This document shows, piece after piece, positions 9,178 through 20,090 of a stretch of 64,000 bases of DNA. Source of the DNA: Corticium candelabrum (lineage: Eukaryota; Porifera; Homoscleromorpha; Homosclerophorida; Plakinidae); contig NC_085104.1 in the NCBI RefSeq assembly GCF_963422355.1, positions 4,238,106-4,302,105 on the forward strand. The letters are read 5' to 3'. The position numbers were made by a program, and so were the translations under genes. The number at the start of each line of letters is the position of its first letter. The first letter of the stretch is position 1. The notes beneath the pieces are model-generated. The model saw only the letters and a list, made by a program, of their open reading frames with translations. It did no database searches and was not told where the DNA came from.

Positions 9178-12100
9178 CAGGGGCGTAGCGTGGCATGGGC
9201 TAGACAGGGCTATAGCCCCCCCCAAAGTTTGTAGGCGTGTCCATCAATTTTTGTGTGCTTGATCTTCCAATGCGCATACGTATGCTTTGGAACCCGTCTC
9301 TGACACTGTGGGAGCCCAAATCAGACGTCGGGCTGCCAAGGCTTCACGTGTGAGTCACGTGCCCATCTAATGGCGACTCTGAAAAGTTGTGCAGGAGGGA
9401 AAGGAAGTTCCAAGAAGCAGGCGTCTATTTCAGGTAATATATTGACAATAGCTTGTCAGTCATGTATCATTGACTGTGACAAACAAACCCGCTATGCGCC
9501 AGTGACCTTTTGCAGACAGGTATGCTGCCAGATTTTGACAACAAATGTGAGGTACAGTTAGACGTTCTAGTTATTATAGGTTACGTACACTACTCACATC
9601 TTCAGCTAATTCAGAAGGTAGAGGTGACTGCCTCGATTACCCAGACCCCAGTGGACTTTCAGTTGTTGAGCAACCTTTTCCAAAGAAACGCAGTCACGCA
9701 CGTGGCGCTTTCTTAGCAGTTTGAGGTTGTTTGTCAACTACAAGCTCATTGATCATGGCTGTTTACGTACTGTATTCTAGATCTCTATACGCGTGGCAGT
9801 TCACGCTGTTTTTCATACGATAGGATTCTTCTCCCGCGGTCAAGTTTCTGACAACTCGCAAAAGTCTGAAGAAGTTCAAGGAACAGTCGAGTTAGATTCA
9901 GAAGTCAGCCTCACTGATGGTCAAGGCACCGAACAAGTGACACCTAGCGAGGTTTCTACCGCTGCTGGGCCTTCCAGTGGATTGGTTCTAGAAGCCGCTA
10001 ACGTTCTAGTAGGCCCTCATCAACCTCGATCCAAAGATTTGTTTGGTGGAAGTTTTCCGAGGAGGCAAATTTTGCGTCAGCGAAGAAGTTTTCAGGAGAC
10101 TTGGTATTCCCAGTTCCCTTGGCTGGAGTATAGTGAGAAGGTGGATTCTGCATTTTGTTTTGCGTGTCGCCTAGCTGAGCAGAGCGGAAAGCATGGCCAC
10201 TACGATGCATGCTTTACTGAAAGAGGCTTTCGAAACTGGAAAACGGCACTAGATGACTACAGAAAGCACGAGTCTTCGCATGTGCACTGCTTGGCGGCAG
10301 CTGTGTGGAATCAGGCAAGACATGTTGCCGAATCGGGCACGTCTGTAGCCCAGTCTGTCAGTACTGCGCACCAATTAAGAATAACCTTGAACAGACGAAA
10401 TCTCGGGAAAGTGTTTGAAACTATCCTTTATCTTGGGCGACAGTCTATTGCTTTGCGTGGACATGACGAAACGGAAGATTGCACGAACAGAGGGAATTTC
10501 CTCGAACTGTTACATCTGCGGGCATCAGATAATCCTGAGCTTGAGCAACACCTGCAAGGAACGTTTACGTACACCTCTCCACAGATTCAAAATGAAATTC
10601 TAGCTCTTTGCGGTCACAAGATTCAGCAGTCGATAGTCCACGAACTCCGAACGTCCGGTATGTATGGACTGATTTGTGACGAAACCACAGACGTATCGAG
10701 ACAAGAGCAGATGTCCATTTGTGTTAGGTACGTAAGTGAATCAATGACAGTAAAGGAACGCTTCTTGGGCTTTTGGCCAGCCGAAAGTACCGATGGAAAG
10801 TCACTGTTCAATCTTCTAAATCAAGCTTTGAATGAGTTAGGAATTCCTGTAGGTCAAATGAGAGCTCAGTGCTATGACGGTGCGTCCAATATGCGAGGGA
10901 GATACAAAGGTGTCTGTACTCGTTTTCAGGAAGTGGAAAAGAGAGCTCTATACATCCACTGCCATGCTCACGTGCTGAACCTTACTCTAGCGAATGCTTG
11001 TTCCGCGGTCCAGGATATTAGAAACGTTCTTGGAGTGGTAAACAGCCTCTACAAACTGCTGGAAGGATCGGCAAAGAGACATTCGCGGTTTCAGGCTATC
11101 CAGGAGAAGCTAGGAGGCAGTTCTGTCACTCTCAAGAGACTTTGTGAAACTAGATGGTCTTCACGCTATGAAGCTGTACATGCTATCAACTTAATCAAGT
11201 CCAGTTTTGATGCGATCATTCACACTCTTGAAGCAATTTCAACTGAAGATGCCGAATTAGGACCAGAAGCATCCTGTCTTCTGAAGTCTGTTCAGACTTT
11301 CCACTTCTTCTTCTATATTTCAGTGTTGGAAGAGGTACTTGGGAAAACTGCTGTTCTTTCACGCTACTTACAAGGTCGGCGTGTCGAGCTGTCTGGAGTC
11401 AAGTCGAAAGTTTCTAGCACAATCAAAGCCGTGGGTGCACTTCGTGAAGACTTTCAAGACGTCTGGAAAAATACTGAAGACATTGCGTCAAAACTAAGCT
11501 TGGAACTTCCACAACTTCCGCGCAAACGTAAAGTAGCACAGCGACTGGCCATGGATGGTGGTGGTACACCATATTACCCTCAGTCTTGTCAAGAGCAATA
11601 TAAACTGGTTTACAATGAGGTCGTAGATATCGTGCGAATGGAAATGAAAGAGAGATTTCGTGAGAATGAATATGAAGTTCTGGCTGCAGTCGAAAAACTT
11701 CTAGTAGACTCACTGACAGAGAGCCGACCAGACCGGTCGAGTCTTCAGACAGTGTGCACATTTTATGGCAACGACTTCAATTCTGGCCGACTTGAGCATG
11801 AACTTGAAATTTTTTATGGTAATATTCAAGCGTACCAAGGCGAACCGGACTGGACTGTAGAGAGTGAAGAGGGAACTGACTTGCCCGAACTTGTAAAAGT
11901 CCGGACGTTCTTCAACAAAGGCACTAACAGGGACTGCTACCCAGAAACTTGTAAGCTTCTTAAGACACTTCTTGTCATTCCTGCATCTTCATCGGAATGT
12001 GAACGATCATTTTCCACTCTCCGTCGTTTGAAAACGTGGCTCAGAACGTCGATGGGACAAGAACGTCTGACTAGTCTAGCACTCCTGACAGTCGAGCGCG

Positions 12101-12514
12101 AAGAATGTCGAAAATTGGAGTGTAGAGTGGAAGACCTTGTTGCAGAGTTTGGGTCTAGTGGACGAAGGCGTTTACTGTTAAATTAGTTTATCGCACCTCC
12201 GTGACGTCTAGAACAGCTGTTGCATTTAAACTATGCTACGCTATCTAGAGTACCCTGGAACCGTTGGTTAATTGCAAACTATTTAGCTGCCAGTAGAACG
12301 TACTCTGCTCACACAAGAATGATCAATTCTCCAAGCTCCCACGTATGCACCACTCAGTCTTCAAGTACGCATGTGACAGCTTTTTGCCCATATGTAGGTA
12401 CGTACTACGAAGGCAAGAAGTGTGTGGTTGGCTGATTTGACTGATGAAGTGGGCGTGTCCCGTTGCGTCGCAAAGTCTAGCCCCCCCAATCCTAGAGGTC
12501 ACGCTACGCCCCTG
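9178..12514 (+). mobile_element. hAT-1, complete hAT transposon with intact transposase
   Basis: The left end starts CAGGGGCGTAGCGTGG and the right end is CACGCTACGCCCCTG, an inverted pair with C-runs just inside both ends (about 9215-9222 and 12481-12487). It is flanked by TGATAAG duplications. It carries one two-exon transposase gene with no stop. It sits inside an older pogo/Tigger-like remnant whose sequence continues on both sides. Intact ends and frame suggest recent activity. Confidence 0.92.
9370..12186 (+). CDS. hAT transposase, ZMYM1-like (TTF zinc finger, DUF4371, dimerisation domain)
   Basis: The main open frame has no Met at its 5' end. A first exon 9370-9433 (MATLKSCAGG start) splices from GTAATA at 9434 to the AG at 9822-9823 and restores a Gly codon, giving 808 residues. 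The N-terminus holds KKQASISGFF, a motif typical of this family and resembling a PCNA-interacting box. A TTF-type zinc finger follows (FCFACRL with later Cys/His, residues about 124-180). The DUF4371/RNase H-like core has SGMYGLICDETTD and CYDGASNMRG with the expected Asp residues. The hAT C-terminal dimerisation domain is SSSECERSFSTLRRLK near residue 745. It would excise and integrate the element in the nucleus. Intact. Confidence 0.92.
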
Positions 12515-12680
12515 TGATAAGAACCGAAAAATGACGATCAAGAAGCTAGGATAAGATGCGACTTCTGTTAGAGGTGGTTCCCCGTTTGGTTTGTTGGACA
12601 AAGCAGAGGACCATCAAAGAACCAGGCATGGGTTCGTGCGTGGTGCCGAGGAGAAGCAGAAGAACAAAATCAGTAACTTT
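12515..12680 (+). pseudogene. Right-hand continuation of the pogo/Tigger-like remnant, with right hAT-1 duplication
   Basis: TGATAAG (12515-12521) is the right copy of the hAT-1 target duplication. The sequence behind it continues in a basic, Lys-rich frame to about 12680 and is likely the end of the transposon interrupted at 9171. No further domain is readable. Confidence 0.45.
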
Positions 12681-12689
12681 TAGGGCGGA

Positions 12690-14300
12690 TCATAGCTTTC
12701 GCAGAAAACTAAGTAAACTATATACCAAAGGTGTCGTGTTTGTACGGCAACTGTGCGGAATAGTTTCATCGCAAAAATATTGACTATAATGCCGAAAACG
12801 TCCAACCGCTCGCTTGTATGGCTCCAAGAACAGCCGTCCACGTATACAATAGTAGCTAACGAAGAAACTATGTGCCAATAAACACGAGACGCACTCTCTT
12901 GCATAAGATACGGGTCATTTAACTAAACAGTGTGCGAGATTACCCCCGGATTATCCTACTACTGTATAATAGCAATATAGCACCTTGTAGTTACAGGTAC
13001 TCTGCTTGCTCAGCTGTTCGTAGACACTAGCCGAGAATGCGTGCAAGTAACACTGATACAGTTGAAAATTGCTGTCTACAAAGGCTCCTAATGCCCAAAT
13101 GACACTTGTCCAAAGATGACGCTTTAAAGAAAATGGTTGGAACAGCTTATCTCGAATCCGAACAACTGTAGATCAGGACAATCAGCAATGGCATCTAAGC
13201 CAATTCCAACGTTCTAATCAAAAGTTCCAGCCTGTCATTCGTACAACGTAAGACCGTCTTCTCGTGTTGGCACCTCTGAACCTGCAATAGGGTTATTCGA
13301 TTATGCTCTATCTCTCGCTCATTAAAGCACGACCCTACCATGACTACTTTCTGCAACAAATATGTATGTACGCGCTATTCATCAACTGAGAGTGAGTGTG
13401 AGTACGCATTCAATCCAGAAATACTACACACCCAAATGTATACAAAGCAAGCAATGCATGACAATTGCCGCATTTAACAAGTGGCAGCTGGAATATCCGA
13501 TCTTTCCCCATTGCTCATTGTGGACTCACCCCGATCGAGGTGACTCAGCCCAAGTGAAAGAATACGTCGCTCGAAACAACAAAACTTCATAATGGCTGAG
13601 GTTGAAAGCCTTGTTTCACAAAGTACGCGTTAACATCATTTCCATAAACTGGGAAAGCTGCGCCCACCAAGCGCAACTGAAAGCAGGGGAAGATTATTGG
13701 ACGAAAGACGATCTACATGAAGATGTACAGCACCGGTTCATAACCGAGGTAAGGTCAAACACCAGCTCAGAATTGAGGTTGGACAAAAAGCTCTACAGAA
13801 ACCTGGTCTGCCGACCGCGACACGGCAAAGCCTCTTCCTGCTTCACTACCTTCAAACTTGACTAAATGTGTACAACCCACGTAGTTACTAATTGCATATA
13901 TCATTAAACCCTTCTATTCCTGACCAGTTATTACGTCGCGCTACGTAGGTCATCACATGGAGTGACGTCGGTAACGCGCGTACCTTGTCTCCACCTCCGG
14001 TCAGTACCCGGGTTTGCTATTCCGGTTTCCTGCAAAGGAGCCTTCGTCAATATTTTTAAAGTATAGCCTAAACGATTCGCTATTAAATTATCTTTCGAAT
14101 GAACCTACTTTGAGGAGTCTACGTTCTCGTAATCGCTAGATATCGCAGTTTGCACACCTCTGACGTCATGGCCTGTTTCCGGCCACGTGACTTCATCGTC
14201 GAATATCCACCTTCCAGAACGTTGGTAGCCAATCAAAATATTTTTCACTGTTAGACACACCTTTGAGGCGTGTCTACACATACGGGGAAATTTTTAACGG
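12690..14300. other. Long unassigned stretch
   Basis: Several short open frames exist (for example 13362-13592 and 13602-13865), but none shows a recognisable domain, and there is no clear terminal repeat. The CAATCCAGAAATACT and CCCCGATCGAGG stretches are single copy here. It may contain decayed transposon sequence or single-copy intergenic DNA. Confidence 0.35.
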
Positions 14301-14335
14301 CGCATGCGGCTTGGTCATAATTTTCTCTCGACCGG

Positions 14336-15523
14336 ATGTCGCAGCGCTCTTGTCAAGTTGGGGCTTCGCTGCCTGTTGGCGATTTGGCTTCCTATTTTCA
14401 GCTGCAAACAACTGATGACGAGGTTGGCGATGGCGATGATGTGTCGATGGCTTCGATATCGTCGTCCGACGATGACGCGACGGACAACGAAGAAGCGCTA
14501 CCCGTCGAGGAAGACAGCGATGACGCTACGCTGTAAGTATAACGTTTTGATGTCTAATCATCTCGTTTTTGCGATACCTTGTTCATTAACGTTTGTAGTA
14601 CCTGTTTTGCAAGTTTGGGCGTTAGCCGTTGGGAAGAATTTGAGTTATGCGCATAGCAACGCATGAGTGTTCGGTTGCTATGGCTGTGTACCCGTATGTT
14701 GTGGTAGACATCGGTATGTACAACAGTTTGATGTCTATTCGTTTGGTATTTTGCTATGCGCTGTTTAGTTTTACGTTTCAGTAAGTGTTTTCCAAGTTTG
14801 GATGTTAGGAGTTGGCAAGAATGAGTTATGCCCATAGCAACGCACATAGCAACGGACCTGTTGTGTTGCGGTTGCTATGGCTGTGTACCTGTACCTTGTG
14901 ATTACAGATGCAATATATTGCACTCATGCACACAGATTCTAATATCTTATATTTGTATTAGCCCTCCTTCACCTCACAATCATTCTCCTTCATCACCAGA
15001 TCCTCATTTATCACTTCCTGCTACTTCTCTACCTGCCAATTCACCCCCTACTTCCCATTCAGCTCCCTCTTCCTCAGTCACTGCTGTTTCTGTGTCATCA
15101 ATGTCAACTCGCCAACAGCCAGCTCGTCGTCGAGCAACTCAAAAACGTCATTCACCAGCTTCCTAGTATGAGTCATCTGACTCTGAGCCTGAGCCAGCTG
15201 CCCGTCTTGATCGCCGCACTGATGCACTGCCTGTCGAGCATTTGTGCCATGTTCCACCTGTTGATGATTACCAACGGCAATTACCACAATTTGCACCACG
15301 AAGGCCTGCTGGATTCTACCCTCCTCAACCGTATCCTACCACTGCTGTAGGATTCTTTAAATTGTTTTTTACCGACAACATGATGGAGATTATCAGAACG
15401 TATGTGTTTGATGTCTTTTCTCTGCATTTGTCTTCATTTGCAGAACCATTTCCTAGCTTCTGCCGTGTTTTCAATATGAACGGTAGGAACTTCCTCTTCA
15501 CATCACCAAGGATTGACGTCTGA
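14336..15523 (+). pseudogene. piggyBac-like transposase, N-terminal part only
   Basis: A first exon (14336 to about 14534) encodes an acidic Ser/Asp-rich N-terminus (SSSDDDATDNEEALP) and ends at a good GTAAGT donor. Coding resumes after an AG at about 14960 with a Pro/Ser-rich stretch, RRRATQKRH, then YESSDSEPEP and, at about 15340-15400, the TTAVGFFKLFFTDNMMEII block that opens the DDE_Tnp_1_7 domain of piggyBac/PGBD proteins. A stop at 15164 interrupts the second part unless it lies in an intron. The catalytic DDD region is absent after about 15523. The call is well supported by the FFKLFFTD block. Confidence 0.65.
14540..14885. repeat. Imperfect tandem duplication of about 170-180 bp in the intron
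   Basis: Two adjacent segments share TTTGATGTCTA, GCAAGTTTGG/CCAAGTTTGG, GAGTTATGCNCATAGCAACGC and GGTTGCTATGGCTGTGTACC in the same order. They start at about 14545 and about 14715. The pair lies in the putative intron of the piggyBac-like gene. Confidence 0.6.
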
Positions 15524-15589
15524 GGAAGTGAGAGCAACGCCAAAATGGTCCGCACAATTTAGAAAATAACACAAACGCTTAGAGTACTT

Positions 15590-15753
15590 AATCTCTACGA
15601 CTTCTTCAGCCGCGAGAAAAGCCGCTGTCGAACCAAGAATCTTCGAAAACGTTCTAAAAGATTCCGTAGAACAGTTAGTGATAGAAGTAAACGCTGAAGA
15701 CTCCTCGGAAGGCGAGGAAATCTTTGCTGGAGACTCAGAGGAAGACGACTACT
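15590..15753 (+). pseudogene. DDE transposase acidic tail, copy 3
   Basis: A short frame ends SVEQLVIEVNAEDSS-GEE and an acidic terminus, matching the VVEQAVERLVIQVGADDSSDSEE tail at 7810-7926 in spacing and residues. Only the extreme C-terminus is present. Confidence 0.5.
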
Positions 15754-15914
15754 AATTGAACGTGTCTCGCGTTTCCTCTGGAATGTAATCTAATCTAACA
15801 GGGAGTGGTGTATTGTAATAAAGGGCGGGATTTCACATGTCAAATGCAGAAAGTAGACCGTTTCAGCGAGTCAAGAAGGCTTAGGCGGTATTACTTTTAC
15901 CTATCGCTCCTCCC

Positions 15915-16271
15915 ACTCACGTGCTTTAAAATGATATCCGTTTCGTTGGTGAAGGCACGGTACCCATTCCGGCACGCGTCGTTCGCCAGATCCAAGCACT
16001 GGAATACGTCGACTTTGCCGAACTCTTACCCGACAACTTGAAGATGCTCAGGCGTATGCAAAGTTCACAAGCGGGGCAATGTGAAGCGCCCAGCCGTCGT
16101 CGTCTCCGTCAGATAATGGGCATACCGACCTGGGTAGTGTTTGCTGTGTACGCAGGCGTTCTCCTGCAGCGCCACCCGGGCAGAGCGCTCGATCTCCTCG
16201 GATACTTGCGGCTAGTCATGCACGAGACGCAGCGCAACAGCGGGACGGGTTGGCTCCTCCATGATGCAAGG
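15915..16271 (+). pseudogene. DIRS/Ngaro-like gag-type ORF, left part
   Basis: The frame from about 15927 reads VPIPARVVRQIQALEYVDF, then AELLPDNLKML, an Arg-rich linker, IPTWVVFAVYAGVLLQRHPG and a LDLLGYLRLVMHETQ block, ending in GTGWLLHDA. This is the layout of the first ORF of DIRS/Ngaro-like tyrosine-recombinase retroelements in marine invertebrates. hAT-3 interrupts it at 16271, and it resumes in frame at 18593. Its partner enzyme type (a tyrosine recombinase) is present at 28.5-29.3 kb, though not necessarily from the same element. Confidence 0.7.
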
Positions 16272-18592
16272 TAGGCCTTGCACAATAATGCCAGCATTAA
16301 AACGCGAATTTTAGAAAGCGAAAGAATTCTGAGAATTTTATGTAACTTTTTATGGGTGGGTTGCATATACGCATGCGCAAAATGGACGACACGGAAGACG
16401 TACTGGCCGACGTGGCCGGCGCAGCTGCAGTCAGTGCAGTGGCAGCAACAACTTAAAGTGATACAACTCAAGCAGGTGGAAGTTCACCATCTGCTGTGCC
16501 TACAGACACAACTAGCAAAGATACTAACGTTCGAACTATTGTTTCAGCTCTTAAGAGCGCTGACAGCGTCAGTGCTTGTACGTAAGAGGTCTGTTCCGCG
16601 CATTCCTCCCCATAGCAAGCAACGACACAAGAACCCCTACCAGCAAGGAATCCTGTCACAATTACACCAGCCGATCGAGTCAAGGAGTTTGAGGGCCAAG
16701 AACTTTGTGTGTCCGGAAACAGCCTATTCTGCAACGCGTGCAGAGAAGAGGTGGGTTTGAAGAAAAGCATAGTCCACGTCCACATAGCATCTGCTAAACA
16801 TTTGCGTGGAATAAATCAGTTGAAATTTAAGAAAAAGGAAGAGAGAGACCTTGCATTGGCCTGGGAGTCCTACAAGGCGGCAGAGAATCCTGTTGGTGTT
16901 ACCTTACCAACTGTTCAGTCTGTTTGCAGAATCAGATGCCTTCGCCATTTTCTTTGTGCAGGAATTGGACTTACTAAAATAGACAAGTTACGAGGCTTGT
17001 TGCAAGAAAACGCATATTCTCTGACAGGCAGCCAGCATATGAGGGAGCTGATCCCTTTTATCAACCAACAGGAGTTGAATTTAGTCAAGTCAGAGATTGC
17101 AGATCGTTTTGTTTCTGTTATAATTGATGAAACAGCACATGTTACAGAAGAAATGGTAATAATTGTTAGGTACGTGAATGTCACATCTGAAAAATGGGTC
17201 ATTGAGCAGCACATTGCACGTCTGCTTCCTTCCAAGTCACTGACAGGAGAAGAGGTTGCGCATCAGCTCATTACCACCTTGTCAACTCAGCTTGGTATTC
17301 AAAGCCATTTGCTCTTAGGAGAAATGCATGATTGTGTAAGTGTCAACAATGTGGCTATGCGTACACTAAAGATTGTGTGCTAAAATATCATAGATGTGGG
17401 CTGTTTCAGCAACACTTTGGATCAGGTTGGGGAAAAGATGCAGAATAACATACTGATAGAATTCATTACAGCTTGGACTACACTGTTTGCACACAGCCTT
17501 TAAAGCTAGAACAAGACAAAACATCAAAAGACATAGCAGCAAAAGATGGTGGAGCAAATATGAAGTAATTCGTCAAGTCCATGACCTTTCGGTGATGCTT
17601 CAGAGTTTGTAAAAGATGATGTGCTTACTAATGCTAGAAAGAAGAAGTTTGCTGCAATTTTTGAAGAATGCAATGACTCTTGCTAAGCTGAAGATTGAGC
17701 TAGCTGTAACAGTTGATGGAATGGACCCATTTGTGAGGGGACCTACACTTTAGAGGGTGATGGTCCTTTGGCACTGCAGTGCTATGATCTTATCAACATG
17801 CTCAAGTGCTAAATAGTAACTGCTCACTACCCTAATACCAACGCAATTGCAGAAGAAAGCCTTGTTAGAAGTAATGTAGACACCAAGGAGAATTAGATGG
17901 CTTATGCCAGGAAGTGCATCAGACCAGCATATGACTATTTCAGAAGTAGCTTTGGTGATAAAGATCTAGGCCCAATGGTACAAGCATTCAAAGTTGCGCG
18001 TCTTTTCAATCCAAGAAGAGCACTAGAGATCCAACCCATGGCTGAAGATGTAGATAAACTAAAAGCATTTCCATTTCTGCAGGACACTGAACAGTTAAAG
18101 AGAGCACTCCCTCCGTACGTGGCTCTTTCTGAAGGTGTGAAGGAAGTTGATGTACTGGATTGGTGGCATACACACCAGAGGGATCTTCCAGCATCGGCAG
18201 AAGCTTGCAAAAATGTTTTGCTTATTCAACTATCATCTGCTGCTGCAGAGAGGGCCTTTTCCATTCTAAGCAACTCTTTCGGTGAGCGGCAAGAATCTTC
18301 CTTGCAAGACTACATAGAGTCTTCCATAATGCTTCAGTACAATGGTCGTGGACTCGTGCTCAATGACACCGGTCATGTTGTCTGTTGAATGATGTTTAAC
18401 AACTTCTGCTGATATGGGTACTACTGGCCCTACACTACTGGTAAATGAGTGGCAATTTGAATTATTTCATTCACTTCTTTCTATGTATACGGTTAATATT
18501 AAAGAGAATTTTCACGAGCATTTTAGGTAAACTCTGAAGAATTCGAGAATGGAATTTTAGGTGAATTTTCTGGCACTATTGGGCAAGGCCTA
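16272..18592 (+). mobile_element. hAT-3, decayed hAT transposon nested in a DIRS-like ORF
   Basis: Left end TAGGCCTTGCACAATAATGC, right end (reverse complement) TAGGCCTTGCCCAATAGTGC. The flanking 8-bp copies are ATGCAAGG (16264-16271) and ATGCAAAG (18593-18600), differing at one base. The element contains a broken transposase. It was inserted after the DIRS-like sequence. Confidence 0.88.
16376..18388 (+). pseudogene. hAT-3 transposase, CGGBP1/ZBED-like family, broken
   Basis: A start-like ATGCGCAAAATGG lies at 16376. An ELCVSGNSLFCNACREE zinc-finger block is at about 16700-16752, followed by HIASAKH. The frame 16709-17383 (224 codons) includes VSVIIDETAHVTEEMVIIVR, with the first catalytic Asp, and a SVNNVAMRTLKIV segment. 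After several shifts and stops, 17897-18388 carries the C-terminal dimerisation domain with LLIQLSSAAAERAFSILSNS. Stops in the N-terminal segment (about 16453 and 16582) and the loss of continuity at 17383-17890 make it a pseudogene. The family is common in sponges, cnidarians and fish. Confidence 0.8.
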
Positions 18593-18786
18593 ATGCAAAG
18601 TTCCGGCAGCTAGCGGCGGCTAATCACTCGCTCTCGTGGAGTCAGCTCCACCCCTCGCTATATGCGTCAACCATTCTGGCCATGGACAAGGCACGCTCCT
18701 CCCACTGCCCACACTGCCTGGAAGCCGACCACCCTGTCTTACCGTGTGCTTTGGAGCCAAAGCCATCTCTGCAGCAGCTGCTTCTA
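18593..18786 (+). pseudogene. DIRS/Ngaro-like gag-type ORF, right part
   Basis: Directly behind hAT-3 the frame continues as KFRQLAAANHSLSWSQLHPS and ends in an HCPHCLEADHPVLPC cysteine/histidine cluster at about 18697-18742. Joining across the hAT-3 duplication keeps the reading frame. The fragment stops at about 18786 where a TPR intron begins. Confidence 0.7.
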
Positions 18787-19156
18787 TCAATTACATATGT
18801 ATTATTCTTTGCTTGTTTGTTGAACTGTACTTAATGTTAGGTTTCGTTGACAGTGAAGATATTGGAAAAGTCTGACAAGTCAGCAAATGACTGGTAAAAG
18901 CGATGTGACTGATTCTTGTGCTTCTAATTTTGCATTGAATTGGTTGGGAGAAAGTTTGAGGTATCAACAAAAATACAAAAATGCAATCAGGGTTTATGAA
19001 CAAATTCTTGAAATCAATCAAACTTTGGGTCTGATTATCAAGCTAAGAAGGCAAAAGGTTGGTAAGAGGCAATTATCTTTAGCGATAATTACATATGAAT
19101 TATTCTTTGCTTATTTACTTATGTTATCTAGTCTGTGTAGGTTTCTCAATGAGTAA
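18786..19156 (+). pseudogene. TPR exon unit C
   Basis: The intron end (TAATGTTAG at about 18832-18840) is followed by a TPR exon with DVTDSCASNFALNWLGESL, YQQKYKNAIRVYEQILEINQ and ILRRQK-type text to about 19057. A short intron with the same sequence as in units A and B and the tail exon (about 19141, FLNE then stop) follow. Here the exon starts at the boundary with the DIRS-like fragment. Confidence 0.65.
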
Positions 19157-19159
19157 CGA

Positions 19160-20082
19160 ACATCTGGCTACACTAACACTAAACTGCGCATGCGTAAACT
19201 AAGTTAAACCCAGCAGCATGTGCGAAACAGCCGTGGGGTGCACTAGAAGACTGCTCCCTTCGCGCGGTAACTGTGGGCACACCCTCTTAACGCGCTATCC
19301 TTGGAACACGCTCTCTTTGCGCACGCTAGGCCGGATGATTTTCGAAATGCTTCCTACGGGCCTAGAATTCAATTTGCAAGGGCTTGATGGGGTCTTACAA
19401 AAACTTGGGTCAGCAATGTAATGGCCTCGGGAAGATACGGCAACAACGACAGAGGCTTCTTAACAGCTTAAGCAAATACTGCCATCTGATTCGTTTTTGG
19501 GCGAGGACAACGATTGACACCCTCTGTATTTATGACAGATGATTCTGCTAGTGAGAGAAAGAGTCTCAAATCAGCATAGCCTAATGCAAAACTTTATCTT
19601 TGTGCATTCCACTATTTGCAAAGCACTTGACAATGGTTATGGAAAACTCCAGCTGTAGAAAAATGAGACCGACCGCTTTTCATGTCCGTGATAAAACAAC
19701 TGCCTATTTGCAAACACAGCATCAGAGTTACAAGCAGTCAAACGGGCAATTGACAGCAATGCGCAAGTACAGAAGTACAAGGGATTTAGACCGCCTGCAG
19801 AGATAATGGGAGAGATGCAATAAGTGAGCACTGTCTCTCTGAGGAAAGACTTTGTGACAAAAGGAAAAACATCAACAATTACAGTGCGGCCGTCATTCGT
19901 ATAACAAAGTATGTTGAGAACATTGTATATACAGCGATCAGTGATGAAGAACGATCTCCCTCTTTTAAGAGACGGTGTCGAATTCCGAAAGCGAGACCAT
20001 GCAGTGATGACAGTAGCAAAAACGTGCTTGAACGGCTTAGGACAAGCGCCAAACGTAGCCAAAGTATAGCTCAGGTACATAT
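19160..20082. other. Unassigned sequence left of hAT-2
   Basis: Short open frames only (19218-19421, 19600-19806, a minus-strand frame 19637-20080). No domain is recognisable. If the Gypsy integrase fragment right of hAT-2 began before the hAT-2 insertion point, its left part should lie here, but I cannot identify it. Confidence 0.35.
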
Positions 20083-20090
20083 ATAGACAT
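20083..20090 (+). repeat. hAT-2 target-site duplication (left; right copy 23264-23271)
   Basis: ATAGACAT is present immediately before the left TIR and immediately after the right TIR: a perfect 8-bp duplication as expected for hAT integration. Confidence 0.92.
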
